Below the pieces are notes generated by a model that was not told the origin of the DNA, searched no databases, and was given only the letters and a program-made list of their open reading frames with translations. Both the position numbers and the translations under genes were made by a program. From Lutraria lutraria (taxonomy: Eukaryota; Mollusca; Bivalvia; Venerida; Mactridae): a DNA stretch of 64,000 nt. Below, one piece after another: positions 48,825-61,890 of the stretch (position 1 is its first letter; every line of letters starts with the position of its first letter). The stretch lies in NCBI GenBank assembly GCA_964023205.1, contig OZ026841.1, positions 28,968,399 through 29,032,398 on the forward strand, in the 5' to 3' direction.

Positions 48825-49550
48825 TGTTTTCGGTAGTTCGCTACATTTTTCGCATAGACATAAAGGAAAAATTAAAACTGATCAATGATTTTTTAAAAAC
48901 TTTGCATGATCATAGCATATCATAACAGAAACATTTTGATTGAAAAAAATTGGGGGTCACTGATCTCGTTTTTGAGTTATCTGCCCTTGAATTTGGAATT
49001 TTTGCTTATTTTAGGTCTTTTCAAGGGCAGATAATTCACCATAATGGACAGCAAGGCCTTATCTATTTTCATTTTTATGTAGCCGATTTCTTTTCATGTC
49101 ATCGTGAAATATTTCATGAATTATTAAGGAGTGTTTTTTTTTCTTTCTTTCTTTACCGAAACCAATGCCAATTGTCTTAAAAAATGGCCTAATTTTGAAG
49201 AATTTTCAGTCTCTTAACTTCAACTGAGAAAAGTTAATATATATGTTCAATGAAATTGCATGAAAATTTTTTTTAAACAAGAATAAAATGAAAAAACATT
49301 AACCAAAAGTAAAACCATGGTATTTGAGATTTATGTATGGGTTATCTGCCCTTGAAATGACCCAAAATAAGCAAAAATTCTAAACCAAGGGAAGATAACT
49401 CAAAAACGAGATCAGTGACCCTCAATTTTTTTCAATCAAAATGTTTCTGTTATGATATGCTATGATCATGCAAAGTTTTTAAAAAATCATTGATCAGTTT
49501 TAATTTTTCCTTTATGTCTATGTGAAAAATGTAGCGAACTACCGAAAACG
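48825..49550. mobile_element. foldback element with 210-bp inverted arms
   Basis: Arms 48,825-49,034 and 49,340-49,550 are inverted copies at roughly 95% identity, starting GTTTTCGGTAGTTCGCTACA and including CATAGACATAAAGGAAAAAT and GGTCACTGATCTCGTTTTTG. The spacer is about 305 bp. Each arm contains a further small palindrome around TTATCTGCCCTTGAA. No transposase; the open frame from 48,950 is incidental. Confidence 0.8.
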
Positions 49551-52224
49551 TCGTTAAGTTAATTTTGATACAATATCCTCGAATTTTAAACAGATTATGA
49601 CTTATTTTTGTCTAAACTTCATACTTACAGTGTATGTCTGCTTTTTTCCGCAATACCGTAAAATCCACTAAAGGTTTTTAAGTCACAATATTTTGCAAAT
49701 TATGCCCTTAATGTTGTACGTGCTATGCACAAGCACGGTCGGTTTCGAAATAAATTTAAATGCTGAGGAAATAGTACTTTTAGAAATAGCATTTAAATTC
49801 TTCTTTTATAAGAAATTGTTTTTGTAAAAGCTTATGATACCACTTAATGTAAATAAAATAAAATATTGACCAAAGGTCACTGTATTGACATTAGCTATTG
49901 TAAGTATAAATGCTGGAATGACAATAGCATGTTTAATTGTCAATGACATCGATAGAAAATAGATCAAAACAAACTGTAATTTACAGTAATAGATTATATG
50001 GGTCGATGTAGAAGTGCGCCGGTTTAAAGATACGAGTCTTCAATGATTTTGTTATATAATTATAACGAAAATTTATTTAGTTTATCAAATAAAGTTGTGA
50101 ATATATTTACACGAGTGGTGTATGATAATTACATAGTTATAACTCTAAAAGGCTAATGGCTATAGATTTAACAACAGACTTTTCAAAAATTTCAAAGACG
50201 CATTGTTTTAACAAATACAGTTTATCCATTTAATATCAATTTTATGAATTTATTAGTTTTCATTATTCATTTAAATTAATTAGGCAAAAAGGTCCCGATG
50301 ACAACAACAAATACAACAAGGTCACATGCATGACCATGCATGTTGCTGTATTTCAAGAAAATGTACCTCACTTTGTATGCAGTTTTTATATCAGGTATAT
50401 CTCGCCTCTGTGGTCAAATGGTTCGGTCATGGGTTCGAGCCCGGCTACTGACCATGTCTGTTAAAAAGTAAACCTCAACTTAACAAACAAACAAATATCG
50501 CGGTATTTACGTCAGGTCCCCTCCCCCAAACCGTACACATGTTGTTGGGCTACTTACAGACAATGGCAAATGAATTATTTTAATCTAAGCCTGAACGCCT
50601 TGTACATTGCACCTATGAAATTGTCAGGGTTACAATCTACCTCTTCATATAACGTACACCAGGCCCCGGGGTTGTAAAACTCTAGACTAGTCTCCAAGTT
50701 CGAAGCTCAATTCCGTTCTCAAAGTACTACAATCGTTGAAAATATAGAGCTGATAAAGGTTTACATATTAATACATATTCTGATCAATTATCCGGTCATG
50801 TTAATGAACAGTAATTTCAGAACTGTTCAAACAAGTTTTAGTTAGGTATATTAAAAGACAAGATATGAGATTTGTGCTCGGAGACCGATCTCAAGTTTTA
50901 TAACCTTGGGGCCAAGTACATCAGTACATGTTTACAAGTCAATGACTTTGGTACAATTCAATTCGGTTATAGACACATAGTGATAGCAAACGATGAATGA
51001 AAGTAGTAATTGTCACATGATATTAGGATGGTGAAATAACAAGAAAAGTTCATTGTGCAAGCAGTATTAAGCATTAATATTATAGGCTCATTTTGATTGG
51101 GTAAAAGCCTGAATGATCGTGACACATACAATAGTCATGTCGTATTCACCTGGGTCAATATGGCATTCTGCCGGTGAATATCACATCAGATTCAATGACT
51201 CTCAAGTCAATAACTATCCATGTACAATGCTTTACCAGCATGTCAATTATAGATAATTCCTGCACATGAACGCGACTGTTGTAAAGGAACAGAACAGAAT
51301 AGATTTTTTATTTTAGAATTATACAAAAGTCTTGTTTACATAAAATAAATATACATAAAAGCACAAATCTATACATGACAAGTCAACCAAATATTTACTT
51401 TCTTATACAATTGTACACAATTTCTAGAGAATAAACTATAAAATTAACTATTCATAATTCAATGATAAAGAGCATTGTTATAACGTTGAAACTAATCAGA
51501 CAACCATTTTTCTACACACAATTACTATGTTTAGAACGAACTGTAAACGAGGCTTCGCTGCGATTTGACATCTTCAACTATAGTTTTCACAGCTTTCTTC
51601 AATTGGTCGACATTGACCACGATTAGAAGTTGAATAAAAAAGTCAACTTACATTTGTACTTTGTTTTATCAGCTATTTTCAAACAAATATGATATTTTGA
51701 AAAGAGGTATATCGCGAAATGCTTGTCTTTGTCGCAAACATGATAAATATGTATTATTTATATTTCTTTATACGTATCATCGATATAAGTCTTGAATTTG
51801 TTTTGAAAAAATACAGCTAAAGATGCTTATGCTACCAGAAAACAAAATTTAATGTTGTTGTTATAATGTCATAAATAACCATCGGTTTGATCATTCGAAA
51901 TAATTTAAAGACTGAATTTGTCAATCTAAATAAATATGACTGACCGGCAGTTGTGGCAACGTCTATTTATTCGAAATCTGAAAGGTTTATTATTTAATCA
52001 AAGCTAAGGTCAACATATAGTTTACCGGCCTATTGAAGTAATATTGACCAACTATAAGCATACATATGCTGACCATAATAGTATATGATACTCGTATTTA
52101 CTCTAATTAATTGTAGTATAGACAACAGTTGTATCAGTTGCTATGTAAGTTAATAGCATGATCTATAATTATGGTGTCATTTTTAAAGTTCCGGACTCAC
52201 GAATGCAGAACATATTGAAAGCCG
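49551..52224. other. non-coding, contains a SINE remnant
   Basis: AT-rich with no exon signal. Apart from the SINE remnant near 50.4 kb nothing is supported. Confidence 0.4.
50395..50500 (+). mobile_element. SINE remnant
   Basis: CTCTGTGGTCAAATGG (degraded A box) and GGGTTCGAGCCCGGCTACTG (B box) are followed by GACCATGTCTG and an AACAAACAAACAAA tail. A shortened relative of the SINE at 21,180. Confidence 0.5.
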
Positions 52225-52422
52225 TCAACTGCACGTCGGTTTGATAATATGTCTTGAGTTTTCTAAGTACATCATCACGATAATACCGAACTGTGCCACG
52301 TTTGCCATTAGACATAGACATCTGTTGGCTATTCCTTCGCATGTGAAGAATATGGCATAGATGGCCTTCTTTTCACTGCAAGTTTGACAACTACATGCCG
52401 TTTTCTGCGTTTGATAAGCCAT
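52225..52422 (-). CDS. small Cys-rich ORF, uncertain
   Basis: Complete ATG-to-TGA frame of 65 residues, more GC-rich than its surroundings, beginning MAYQTQKTACSCQTC with seven Cys overall and a hydrophobic stretch FGIIVMMYL. No signal peptide at the start and no recognised family. It could be an unspliced micro-gene, part of an exon, or chance. Confidence 0.22.
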   Translation of the reverse strand: MAYQTQKTACSCQTCSEKKAIYAIFFTCEGIANRCLCLMANVAQFGIIVMMYLENSRHIIKPTCS

Positions 52423-54185
52423 ATCTTGTTTCCAGGTTTCCTAACTGTCTTCATATAATGAACGAAAGTCGCATTACCAGTATTAATGTTTGCAAATTGT
52501 CTAAAGTTGAAATTTGGAAACTTTTATAGCTATTGGTTGTCGTTTGTACGCGTACCCTTTTTGATCATCTGCCAATAGAGGGGGTATCCATATGGCATTA
52601 ATATTCCGTACTTCAAAAATACTCTTCAGAATGAAAGTTACTCTCTATAGTGAAATGCCAACATCTTTGGCAACATCCAATTATTTCCCTGGCTTTGGAG
52701 ACATTAGTTAATGCTGTTGCAGTCACCGGTCGTCCTGATTTTGCAGAATCATTAACTGTCTCCGTGCAAGTAATTTTGCCTCAAAATTTGCCTCAATGAA
52801 TGATCGAGTTTTCTAGGAAGTTTTATGAAAGCTCAAATTTCTTCAAAAATTCTCAACGTGCTTTCCAACCATTTTATCAAAAGTGGTCAACGAGTGGCTC
52901 TCTTCGAATAAAGATTTTTGACTATTATGTATTGAACTTGATATTCATATATATACCGTTGTAAAGGTATTGAATAGAGCTATCCAGACGTATCAATATT
53001 AGTGAAATCGTGCATACTGTTTTCCTGTTAGAGTACAATACACATTAGATATCGAACATCACTCGTACTGAGTGATACGCCCACCAAAAGATTGAGAGCT
53101 GTTATTTGTTGAACTTTCACCCATACTTTATCAACTGAACCCTGGAACATACGAGCACATGTAATTATCAACACTTAATTCAGGACACGTTTCGATGGCA
53201 TGTTTTAAAAAAAAGTCGTAAACTTTGAAAGTTCACACGTTCAGACAATATTGTAAGCATCAATTAATATGTGCATGAATTGTATAGATACAAACTTTGT
53301 AGCTTTTAAAACGAAAGTAGTTAAAGGTGTTTCGTAGTTCTGTGTCTGACTTTTGAACAATCATTTAATGGTCTTACACCTCACTGTGACAATGGTATTT
53401 GAATGGTTTAAATGGTATACAATGAGAACGTGTGACTGAATGCGATAGGTTATTTCAATGAATTTATTGGGATTTTTTTAATGTAATCAAATAAAACTAA
53501 CTGGAATGTTTTAGGTGTAAAACAGTAAAATCTTCATCAATGTAATTCTTCTGTGAACAATATATTTGTCCCCTCCCCCTTCTGGGTTTTACAATCGGTA
53601 TGCTAGAAAAGAGAAGAATTATCCGACAATATACCATTATAATAGATTATTGTAAAATACAAAATGTCTGTAATTTTGTATGTAGGCCTAATTTCATACG
53701 GTCATTAAATAGGTAACGTACTTTTATAAAACAGCATAGGGACGCACTTTCTTAAGAAAGAGATTATTCAAGAAAAGGCCCTTTCCCATTAAGTATTTCA
53801 AATGCTAAATTTCGTTAAAAAATATTATACTTTGTTATTACTAGTGACTGGCTGATACTGATCGAACCATTCGTTGTAGGGGTTAAATGTTTTCTAATCA
53901 TGCCACAAATAAAACGAATCTTGGTTGTAAGCCAGCACTACGGCATAAATAGGAGTGTTATATTTATACAGTATATCAGCGAGTATTTACACCCTTGACG
54001 TCATAAACATTAAGTTTTAAATCAAATGTGAACAAAAATATTGTTTTACTTAATTCAGATTAAACTGTAAGAGGAATTATAAGTTTGAATAGAATCGGCA
54101 TCGCTAAAATTCGGGACAATGACAGTGACAGCCTTTTATTAACATAGTCGGAATTTGACAAAAGTTTGGAATTAAATTCCTATGA

Positions 54186-54388
54186 GGCTTAAATGACATG
54201 ATTGATTTCATTCAATGTTACCGACATTTATGAAATATTGATTTAAATTTAACATCATTGTTAATTATATTCAATGTTACATATCATTTTGAAATACGGG
54301 TCTAAATTTAACATCATGGTTAATTATATACAACGTTACATATCTTTTTGAAATATTTATCAAAATTAACATCGTGGTCAATTATGTC
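54186..54388. repeat. 60-bp tandem repeat, about 3 copies
   Basis: Units carry AAATTTAACATCATNGTTAAT, TTCAATGTTACATATCATTT and GAAATA at about 60-bp spacing, with increasing divergence at the edges. Confidence 0.65.
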
Positions 54389-54740
54389 CCCTTCCGTTGA
54401 AAAGGGAATACATTGCTTTGCACAATATTCGGTCGGTCCGTCTGTAATTAAACCTTGTCCGGGCAATAACTAGAGAAATATTTGGCCTAAGCTCTTCGGA
54501 TTTAGTTGGGAGACCTTTACAGACCTTAACAAAATACTTATAAGTTTAACAAAAGCCATCCCTGGAGGAGATATTATAATGATGACCCTGTGAATAAAAA
54601 CCATTAAAAATAAAACGACATTGATTATTTAGAACAAATTTACCTCCGGATAAAGGTCACCTGTCTTTAAAGGCCACGCTCTATCTATTACATGGATGAC
54701 CTTTGTGCACAGGGGTGACTATATATGTATGTAATACGTA
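54389..54740. repeat. dispersed repeats (GGTCGGTCCGTC type and AAAGGTC copy 3)
   Basis: Left part: CCCCTTCCGTTGAAAAGGG, GGTCGGTCCGTCTG, CCGGGCAATAACTAGAG, similar to the repeat at 18.2 kb. Right part (54,585-54,740): ACCCTGTGAATAAA, GATAAAGGTCACCTGTC, TTAAAGGCCACGC and TGACCTTTGTGCACAGGGG, matching the 25.0- and 45.0-kb copies. Confidence 0.45.
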
Positions 54741-54765
54741 TCGTGTAGACCCTAATTAGTGATTT

Positions 54766-54767
<2 letters not shown>

Positions 54768-54796
<29 letters not shown>
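54768..54796. repeat. poly(T) tract
   Basis: Uninterrupted run of nearly 30 T, possibly the poly(A) end of a minus-oriented retrosequence or simple slippage. Confidence 0.8.
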
Positions 54797-55206
54797 TCTG
54801 CTGAAACAATGTGTTCAGTGTTCTGATTGTTACTGATGTATGCTGAAAGTGGACTTGTTATAACTGATCTGTTAATTACCTAACTTATTCAATATTACAT
54901 CTTATTTGTACATAACAACGTCGAGGTTTTTTTACCAATCGAATTTGATATATCAAAATGAGTTATGAATGAAAAAGTATACAACCTATACTTGTACATA
55001 ATACATACATAACCTTTGTCATCTTGTCATCAACTGGGTGTGACAAGATTAAACGCTTTTTGCCCCCAAATAGATTGTTAGACCGTTTCTAATGCACGTC
55101 GTATGTCGAAATGTGTCAAACTTACAGTCGACTTCATTTTTTTTACACTGGGATTTTAACTTTATATTAACATTCCCTTTCTAATACAGTTTAGGAAGTG
55201 CCTGTG

Positions 55207-55285
55207 TAAACTGGTTCCCGTTCTATGCTTCGTGTACAGTGCACCAAAGGTCTATGTACAACCAGAGTCAACAGGAACCAGTTTA
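55207..55285. mobile_element. short palindrome-ended element, copy 2
   Basis: TAAACTGGTTCCCGTTC at the left and GGAACCAGTTTA at the right, with an internal GTGCACCAAAGG matching the reverse complement of the copy at 20,716-20,810. Confidence 0.5.
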
Positions 55286-55718
55286 GCACGGGCATTTCCG
55301 TAAGTGAGAAATACACCTCGTACATAAGTGTAGGGTTACAAATTCTGGTTATTCAGTATCCGGTAACCACTTTTTTAATACAAGGTACTCGTTTTCATAG
55401 ACAAACCCCGAGGAGTTCTGATCGCCGTAACCAATGCAAACAATAAACTGAATTGTTAAAGAAAAAATATTCGTTACGTAGAATGATGTAATATAAATGT
55501 ACAATAACAATGACTTAAGTTGTAAATGAAATATTGATAAAGATAAATCAATATAATAATTATTTTCCTCCAAATATTTCACAAGAAACGACATGATGAC
55601 GAATCGTTCTTTTGATGTCCTTATAACATTTATTCTAGATTTAAGTAATTAAGGTAATATTCAGTGATCTAGTGATCTGAAATTGTGGGTGGTGTGAACT
55701 TTTATATTACATTACAAC

Positions 55719-56247
55719 CTCTCTTGTGCAACAACCTCTCCAGAGCGTCCCTCTCTTGTGCAACAACCTCTCCAGAGCTTCCCTCTCTTGTGCAACAACC
55801 TCTCCAGAGCTTCCCTCTCTTGTGCAACAACCTCTCCAGAGCTTCCCTCTCTTGTGCAACAACCTCTCCAGAGCGGCCCTCTCTTGTGCAACAACCTCTC
55901 CAAAGTGGCCCTCTCTTGTGCAACAACCTCTCCAGAGTGGCCCTCTCTTGTGCAACAACCTCTCCAGAGTGGCCCTCTCTTGTGCAACAACCTCTCCAGA
56001 GCTTCCCTCTCTTGTGCAACAACCTCTCTAGAGCGGCCCTCTCTTGTGCAACAACCTCTCCAGAGCGGCCCTCTCTTGTGCAACAACCTCTCCAGAGCTT
56101 CCCTCTCTTGTGCAACAACCTCTCCAGAGCTTCCCTCTCTTGTGCAACAACCTCTCCAGAGCTTCCCTCTCTTGTGCAACAACCTCTCCAGAGCTTCCCT
56201 CTCTTGTGCAACAACCTCTCCAGAGTTGCCCTCTCTTGAGAAACAAC
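55719..56247. repeat. 32-bp minisatellite, about 16-17 copies
   Basis: Unit TCTCTTGTGCAACAACCTC TCCAGAGCTTCCC repeated head to tail with CTTCC, CGGCC and TGGCC variants. Because 32 is not a multiple of three, each strand cycles through all frames, so overlapping open frames appear in every phase; none is a supported gene. A degraded unit continues at 56,283. Confidence 0.95.
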
Positions 56248-56399
56248 CGCCCTTTAATATCTGCTAAATTTAACTATTATTTTAACCTCTCTAGAGCAAA
56301 AACCTCTCAACAACAACATTGTACATCACAGTTGTCGCAGATTATAGAGTGCAGTGATATACAATGTTACATGAAAAACGAAATATAAAATCATTTACA

Positions 56400-59140
56400 G
56401 TTTTTCCTCATTTCTGTATATACAAAAAAAATAAGTGACTTATTTTCGCCATACCGGGGCACATTTTGTGCGATATATTTGTCCAAATTTCAAATGAAAT
56501 GCGGACATCTCATTTGTCAATCAATAAGAACAAATTCTAAACGAATGAGAGTATTATAAGTCACGAATCCATGATGTTGATAAACCGTCAAGAACAGAAC
56601 AGAGCAGACTTTTACTTAAACTAATGCACATACACCGGTACATCGCTTAAGACGTTATATTATATCCTTACTTAAGGACCCAGAGGCACAACAGTCCGTA
56701 TTTGTTGAGTTATCCTGAACAAACAATAAAATATTTACGGTCATGCAATTTCACCCGGTATAATTTTACAGCGCTTCAGGATAAGATAGATTTAAACATT
56801 ACATAAAGTTCCACTACTCACCTATAGTGTTGTCATTACATAAAATTGTGTACAAAGATCTGGAACTGTGAATTACGGACTATTCAGTTCATGCTATTTG
56901 TCAGTTATATATCAAATGCTATCATTAATGAATTGTCTTGGCCTGTACAAATCAAGGAATTCTTCACTGAAACACAACTGGGCCAAATATCGTCCGTCAA
57001 AATAAGATTGGCATTAGCTATCGGTCATATTTTGAATTTCATGCAATATATCTCAAGCGACCCGAAGCGGATCGCAGTTATATATTGCACAAAATTATTA
57101 ACCATTAAATGATTTAGGTTGTTCTAATTTCTGTACATACATCTTCATACCAGGTTCTCAGCACATTTTATGCGATATAATTATTCCAATTCTTAAATGA
57201 AATGCGGATATTTCATAGGTCGAAACTTAGGATAAACTGTAATAATTAGAAGTGATATGCACATTCACCTCATAGCTCCGGTACTTTATCGATTTTATAT
57301 TACTCTTATAAGAAAATAAATATCTTGGTAAATAAATTCTATAACATTTTACCTGCAAACAACAAAAAAATGCTCTACAAGTTAGCTTTATTCCTAAAAG
57401 AGGCATTTTCACAACGCAACAACTTTCTTACATCATAATTTTTTCATTGTCCAATTGTGTTTAACCACCGACTTCATAATACTATTTTTGTAATTTTGTA
57501 TTGTATTTGTATGTACAACAATTTGTATTGTATTTGTATGTACAACAAATTGTATTGTATTTGTATGTACAACAATTTGCTGATTCTTTAAAAATTATAT
57601 TAGTATTCAGTCAAGGATCGTATTTGACCATCAGCTTTCGACGTCTAATCAGAATAATGACACGCTTTTTCTAGACGAATTATACTTACGAGTATTTGTT
57701 TATTATAGCTGTTTGCGAGTACTTACTGTATTGTCTATTACTAGTTTGGCTAATCCTGGCCATTTGATTGGCTAATGGTGATTTCGGTCATTTTTGATTG
57801 GTCAATCATTGGACGGGCTATTCGTCGCGTTACCTGTCATGTTTGACTGAATCTGTTCGTCTGCTCTGTTGTTGAAACGCAGGCGTTAACGTGGCATAAT
57901 ATCGGGAACATCATTACATGTAAGTTAAATGTGGTTGTATCATATCAGACTATGGTGGATTTGGTAGTATTTAGCCATTGATGTATGGTATGGTAATACC
58001 ATGTACATGTGAACTATATACATGAATGTATTCATTTGTCAAATACTCATGATTGTCAAAATATGTGTATTATCTATAACTTGTAAATATATAATACTCT
58101 CCATAATGGAGGAATGAATAAAGTAGACGGTCAATATCCTTTATGAAAAAAGCAACTTCATACAAAACACTTAAAACCAATGCTTTTGTAATTCGTCTAA
58201 CTATAACGTGTTGTTATAATTGTTCTTGTTTTACCTATGGGTGTTTTCAACAAGGACACTGTGGACTTCGCCCATCTTGCAAAACGCTAATTAGCACTCC
58301 TAGTCGTACCGAATAACGTTTATTGTATTAACGACGAAAAGTAATGAAGACTGTATACATGTACATTTGTATATTTGAAATTTAATATGTATTTTAGTAA
58401 TGTTTTCATAGCATGATCGATGCTGAGTTGAGTTTGTGCAATTTCTATGTCATTAGTCATCAATTTTCATTTCACTGAGTTTTACATTTTGCATTTTACT
58501 ATACGTAATTCATTAATCACGAAGTTAACGCATTTTTATTTCATTGTATAAGTACAGCAAAAAAATAATCATTTATACTGTCAACGAAAGCATGGTTGGT
58601 TGGTCGTAAAACTATTCATTTCTTTTTTTCTTAACATACCTTTGGTATCTTGGAGATACGATATGGCCCCTGAATATTTCCGTATTGTAGATTTTGCTGA
58701 ACTATATGTATAGTGAAAGAAATAAGTTCGGCCGGATAATCGTAAACACGATTCTTTTTTTCTGGCCTAGGCAAAAAACAACCTTTATTTATGAATCAGT
58801 AGTTAATTGATATTGATGGTTGCTGTATTTTTGTTAATTGAATCATCTGTCGAACATAAAACGTAAAAAATGTAAATAATGTCCCAGGTTGTGTTATTAT
58901 AATCATTTATGACGTACCATTGTTGAATATGGCAGAACGAGAACCGCGAGTTACTATATCTACCGTTATGTTTGTATTTAAGATAGTTTTGCCAAGGGAC
59001 AAGTCTCGAGTCCAGGGTCCTCGATTGTTTTCGGGCTGATGCCTTGAACGTTAATGACCACGCCCCGTTTCACTGGTTTTTACTCAAACTCAACTTATTT
59101 ATTCAATAATTTAAAAAAAGGTAAAGAGTTTGTTTAATAC
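56400..59140. other. non-coding, no gene found
   Basis: AT-rich. The open frames at 56,846-57,112 and 57,227-57,412 lack splice or composition support. Only the small tandem repeat at 57.5 kb stands out. Confidence 0.4.
57497..57577. repeat. 27-bp tandem repeat, 3 copies
   Basis: TGTATTGTATTTGTATGTAC followed by AACAAT occurs three times at an exact 27-bp step, almost without change. Confidence 0.85.
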
Positions 59141-59144
59141 AGTA

Positions 59145-59225
59145 AAACTCCGATTATCCGAACTCGGATTATCCGAAAACCTGGTCTTACCCGAAATGAA
59201 ATTTCGGTCCCGAATTTCCCTCTAT
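59145..59225. mobile_element. pogo/Tigger-like terminal repeat fragment
   Basis: ACAGTAAAACTCCGATTATC, CGAACTCGGATTATCCGAAA and the following TACCCGAAATGAAATTTCGG resemble the terminal repeats of Tigger/pogo DNA transposons (CAGTAAAACC..TTATCCG). The other end was not identified. Confidence 0.5.
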
Positions 59226-60194
59226 ATAATGTAATAGCTTCCCACAATGTAGCCTAGCTATAATCTCTTGATATGGCATAATTCGTTAAAATTGATTCGA
59301 GTCAGATATTGGGAATTTCACTTTTGACTGAAATGAAAATGGAAGTAAATTTGTCAACCAGAAACAAAAGGCATGTTTTACACGTTCTCAGTAGTAAATA
59401 AGGAAAACTAATGGTAATATTTCTGGTCAAAGACACAATATTTCTTGACAGAATATTATTCTTTCAATTATTGAGTTTCGTAAAACTGGGGATAGCTATT
59501 CTCCATTGCGGTAATCATTTTTTCTAACGAAGTATACAAATATAATGGAAATACATTTTGTAGTGAAATTGCTTTCTCTCTAACATATAAAAAACGATTG
59601 TAAAATCAACCTATAATAAAAATGGGCTAATAAATCATAAACTACTAATGTAATCGGTGGTATTCCCATAAATGTTGAAATATTTTTATTTATGACAAAT
59701 TATGATAAATATCTTTTTAATACCTATATTTGTGAATCTTTAATATACTAATTTATCCATCACAATAAATGTGATTTTATTGGAATCCAAACAATGTATC
59801 ATAAGTACAATGGGTATTACGTAAGAAAGCAATCCAATGTTGCTTTCTGATGTTCAAAATTTAGTTAATGTAACAAGTTGGGGAAACATATTTTCCACTC
59901 GACGTAGTAACTGTTGTTCATACGGACTTAATTTTTTTAAACAGTCTTCAAAGGACTAATGTCCGAAATAAGATCTGAATTTTAATTTCTTAACTTCCGG
60001 ACACCTTGTACTATTAACCTCCCATTACTGTTGTGTGTCTGTTTTCATTTCTAAGAAAAAAGATGAAGCATTTGATTTAAAGACATACCAAAAGTCATTA
60101 TGTTTTCCAATATACCCACTTACTTCCACTGCATCAATGAATTAAAGATACACCACGTTTAGGGAGGAAGTGGTTATTGTCTCTAATAAGAAAT

Positions 60195-60385
60195 AACATG
60201 CCCATTACAGTCGTGTTTTCGAATCCGACCCAAGACAAGGCATGTAAGGGAGTAGTCCATCTGGTTTATGAAAGGTTGATGGTTGGGTTGAACCAAGCCT
60301 GGGACTTCTTTCACTGGTAAGGTTTGAAATGTAGACGAATGACGATTGCTGTAAGTGCGGCGTTAAAACTCTAGAGAAACAAAGC
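60195..60385 (+). mobile_element. SINE-like remnant (3' part)
   Basis: GGTTGATGGTTGGGTTGAAC, GACGAATGACGATTGCTGTAAG and TGCGGCGTTAAAACTC resemble the body and tail of bivalve tRNA-SINEs. The Pol III head is not recognisable. Confidence 0.35.
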
Positions 60386-61890
60386 TCACGTTTTAAGCAA
60401 TATTCTGTATCGATAAATGCCGTTTATAATACAATACATGTATACAATTAGTATGCTACAAACATTGTGACATACAATAGTGGCAGCCAGTATGACCCAT
60501 TCTGTCACAATGGGCACGTGTTTACCCTGTAGGTTGATGTGTGGTCCCACATCACGAGTACATTATCAGCCGTGTATACAAGTCTGGGCGTCCGTACTTA
60601 TTACTGACATGTTGTAAGGGCGAACACAAGAAGTATTCATAAGTACAGACAACAATGCGCTGAAACTAAAATCGAACTCGAAAAAGAATACTAGTTACAT
60701 GGTACAAGTGTCTGTACAAAGGTTTCTGAGACTGGCAGTATCCATCATACGGTTGACATAGATCTTGTACAATGTGCAGGACATGTATTGAATAATTGTG
60801 AAATCCTTTTATTTGCCATGTTTGCTTTCATAAGAAAGTGCGACCAGCATTGATGCATCTACATATACATTAGATTTGTCCTTTTAATGAATCGTGCCAC
60901 ACAAAAAAAATCATTGACATAAAATCTTTACCTTGATTTCGTCACGTGGACACGTGTGTTTTCGTATATATTCTGTATGTATTCTTCTTATTGTTCAAAA
61001 TATCATGACATGATCCACTCAACACGATATAAAGTGTTTGCCACTACACAAAGATAAATATGTCATTCTTTATGAAGAGTTTGGAATAGTATACCAGCTA
61101 AAATTAGGTCTGCTTGTTCTGTCCCGACAAAACATAGTTCCCTCATCTAAAATATTTACCTCAAAGAATTTGTCATTGATACAAAACCTTGCAATGTGTA
61201 TGTATACATTGTGTATTTGAAATCCGGAAACCGTAAACAATTCCTGTGGCACACGTAAAAGTCAAAGCACTGTTAACCATGATCCGATCATGTCCCATTG
61301 ATACCTTAAAACGTTTTATAAAATCATAATCGTATAGTTCTGTTTTATACCTAGTTCAAGAATGTGAATGGGCAAATTCATTATACAAAAATGCCGTTAA
61401 TTTCCAAAAATACGCCCGATGTCTTCCTCCATCTGTGATGCTGGACAAATCTCCAAAGGAACACGGCTGTTGTTGTTACCATTTATCCCAGAGAAACAGA
61501 GACACAACACCAATTAGTGTTCTTGTTCATGAATAGCATGTGTGTCTTTCAAATCATCGGACAAGATCACGTAAGATGCTAAACATAGGGCTGCTAAAAG
61601 TAAAAGCTACTCCAGGCATCATGTCATTCACTAGGTGACAATCAAACTGTCAAACAGTAATTACATGTCCTTATTTATAGTCACGTCCTTTCCAGCCCAC
61701 CCTCCGATTTGAAACAGACATGAAACACAAATTAATATAAACTTGAATTTAAATTGATTTATCAATTAATAGACAGTTAATACTTCTACCAATTACTGGT
61801 GGAAAGTAAATGACAAGTGTCACGTTACATGTACGTCATTATCAGACATGATAACACCAAGATGTCTGTTACAAGGCTCTGAGATACCAG

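Noticed and set aside
55685..56388. Many overlapping ORFs on both strands, including a repeated GEVVAQEREALERLLHKRG type
   Set aside because: A 32-bp repeat cycles through all frames, so the open frames carry no coding information.
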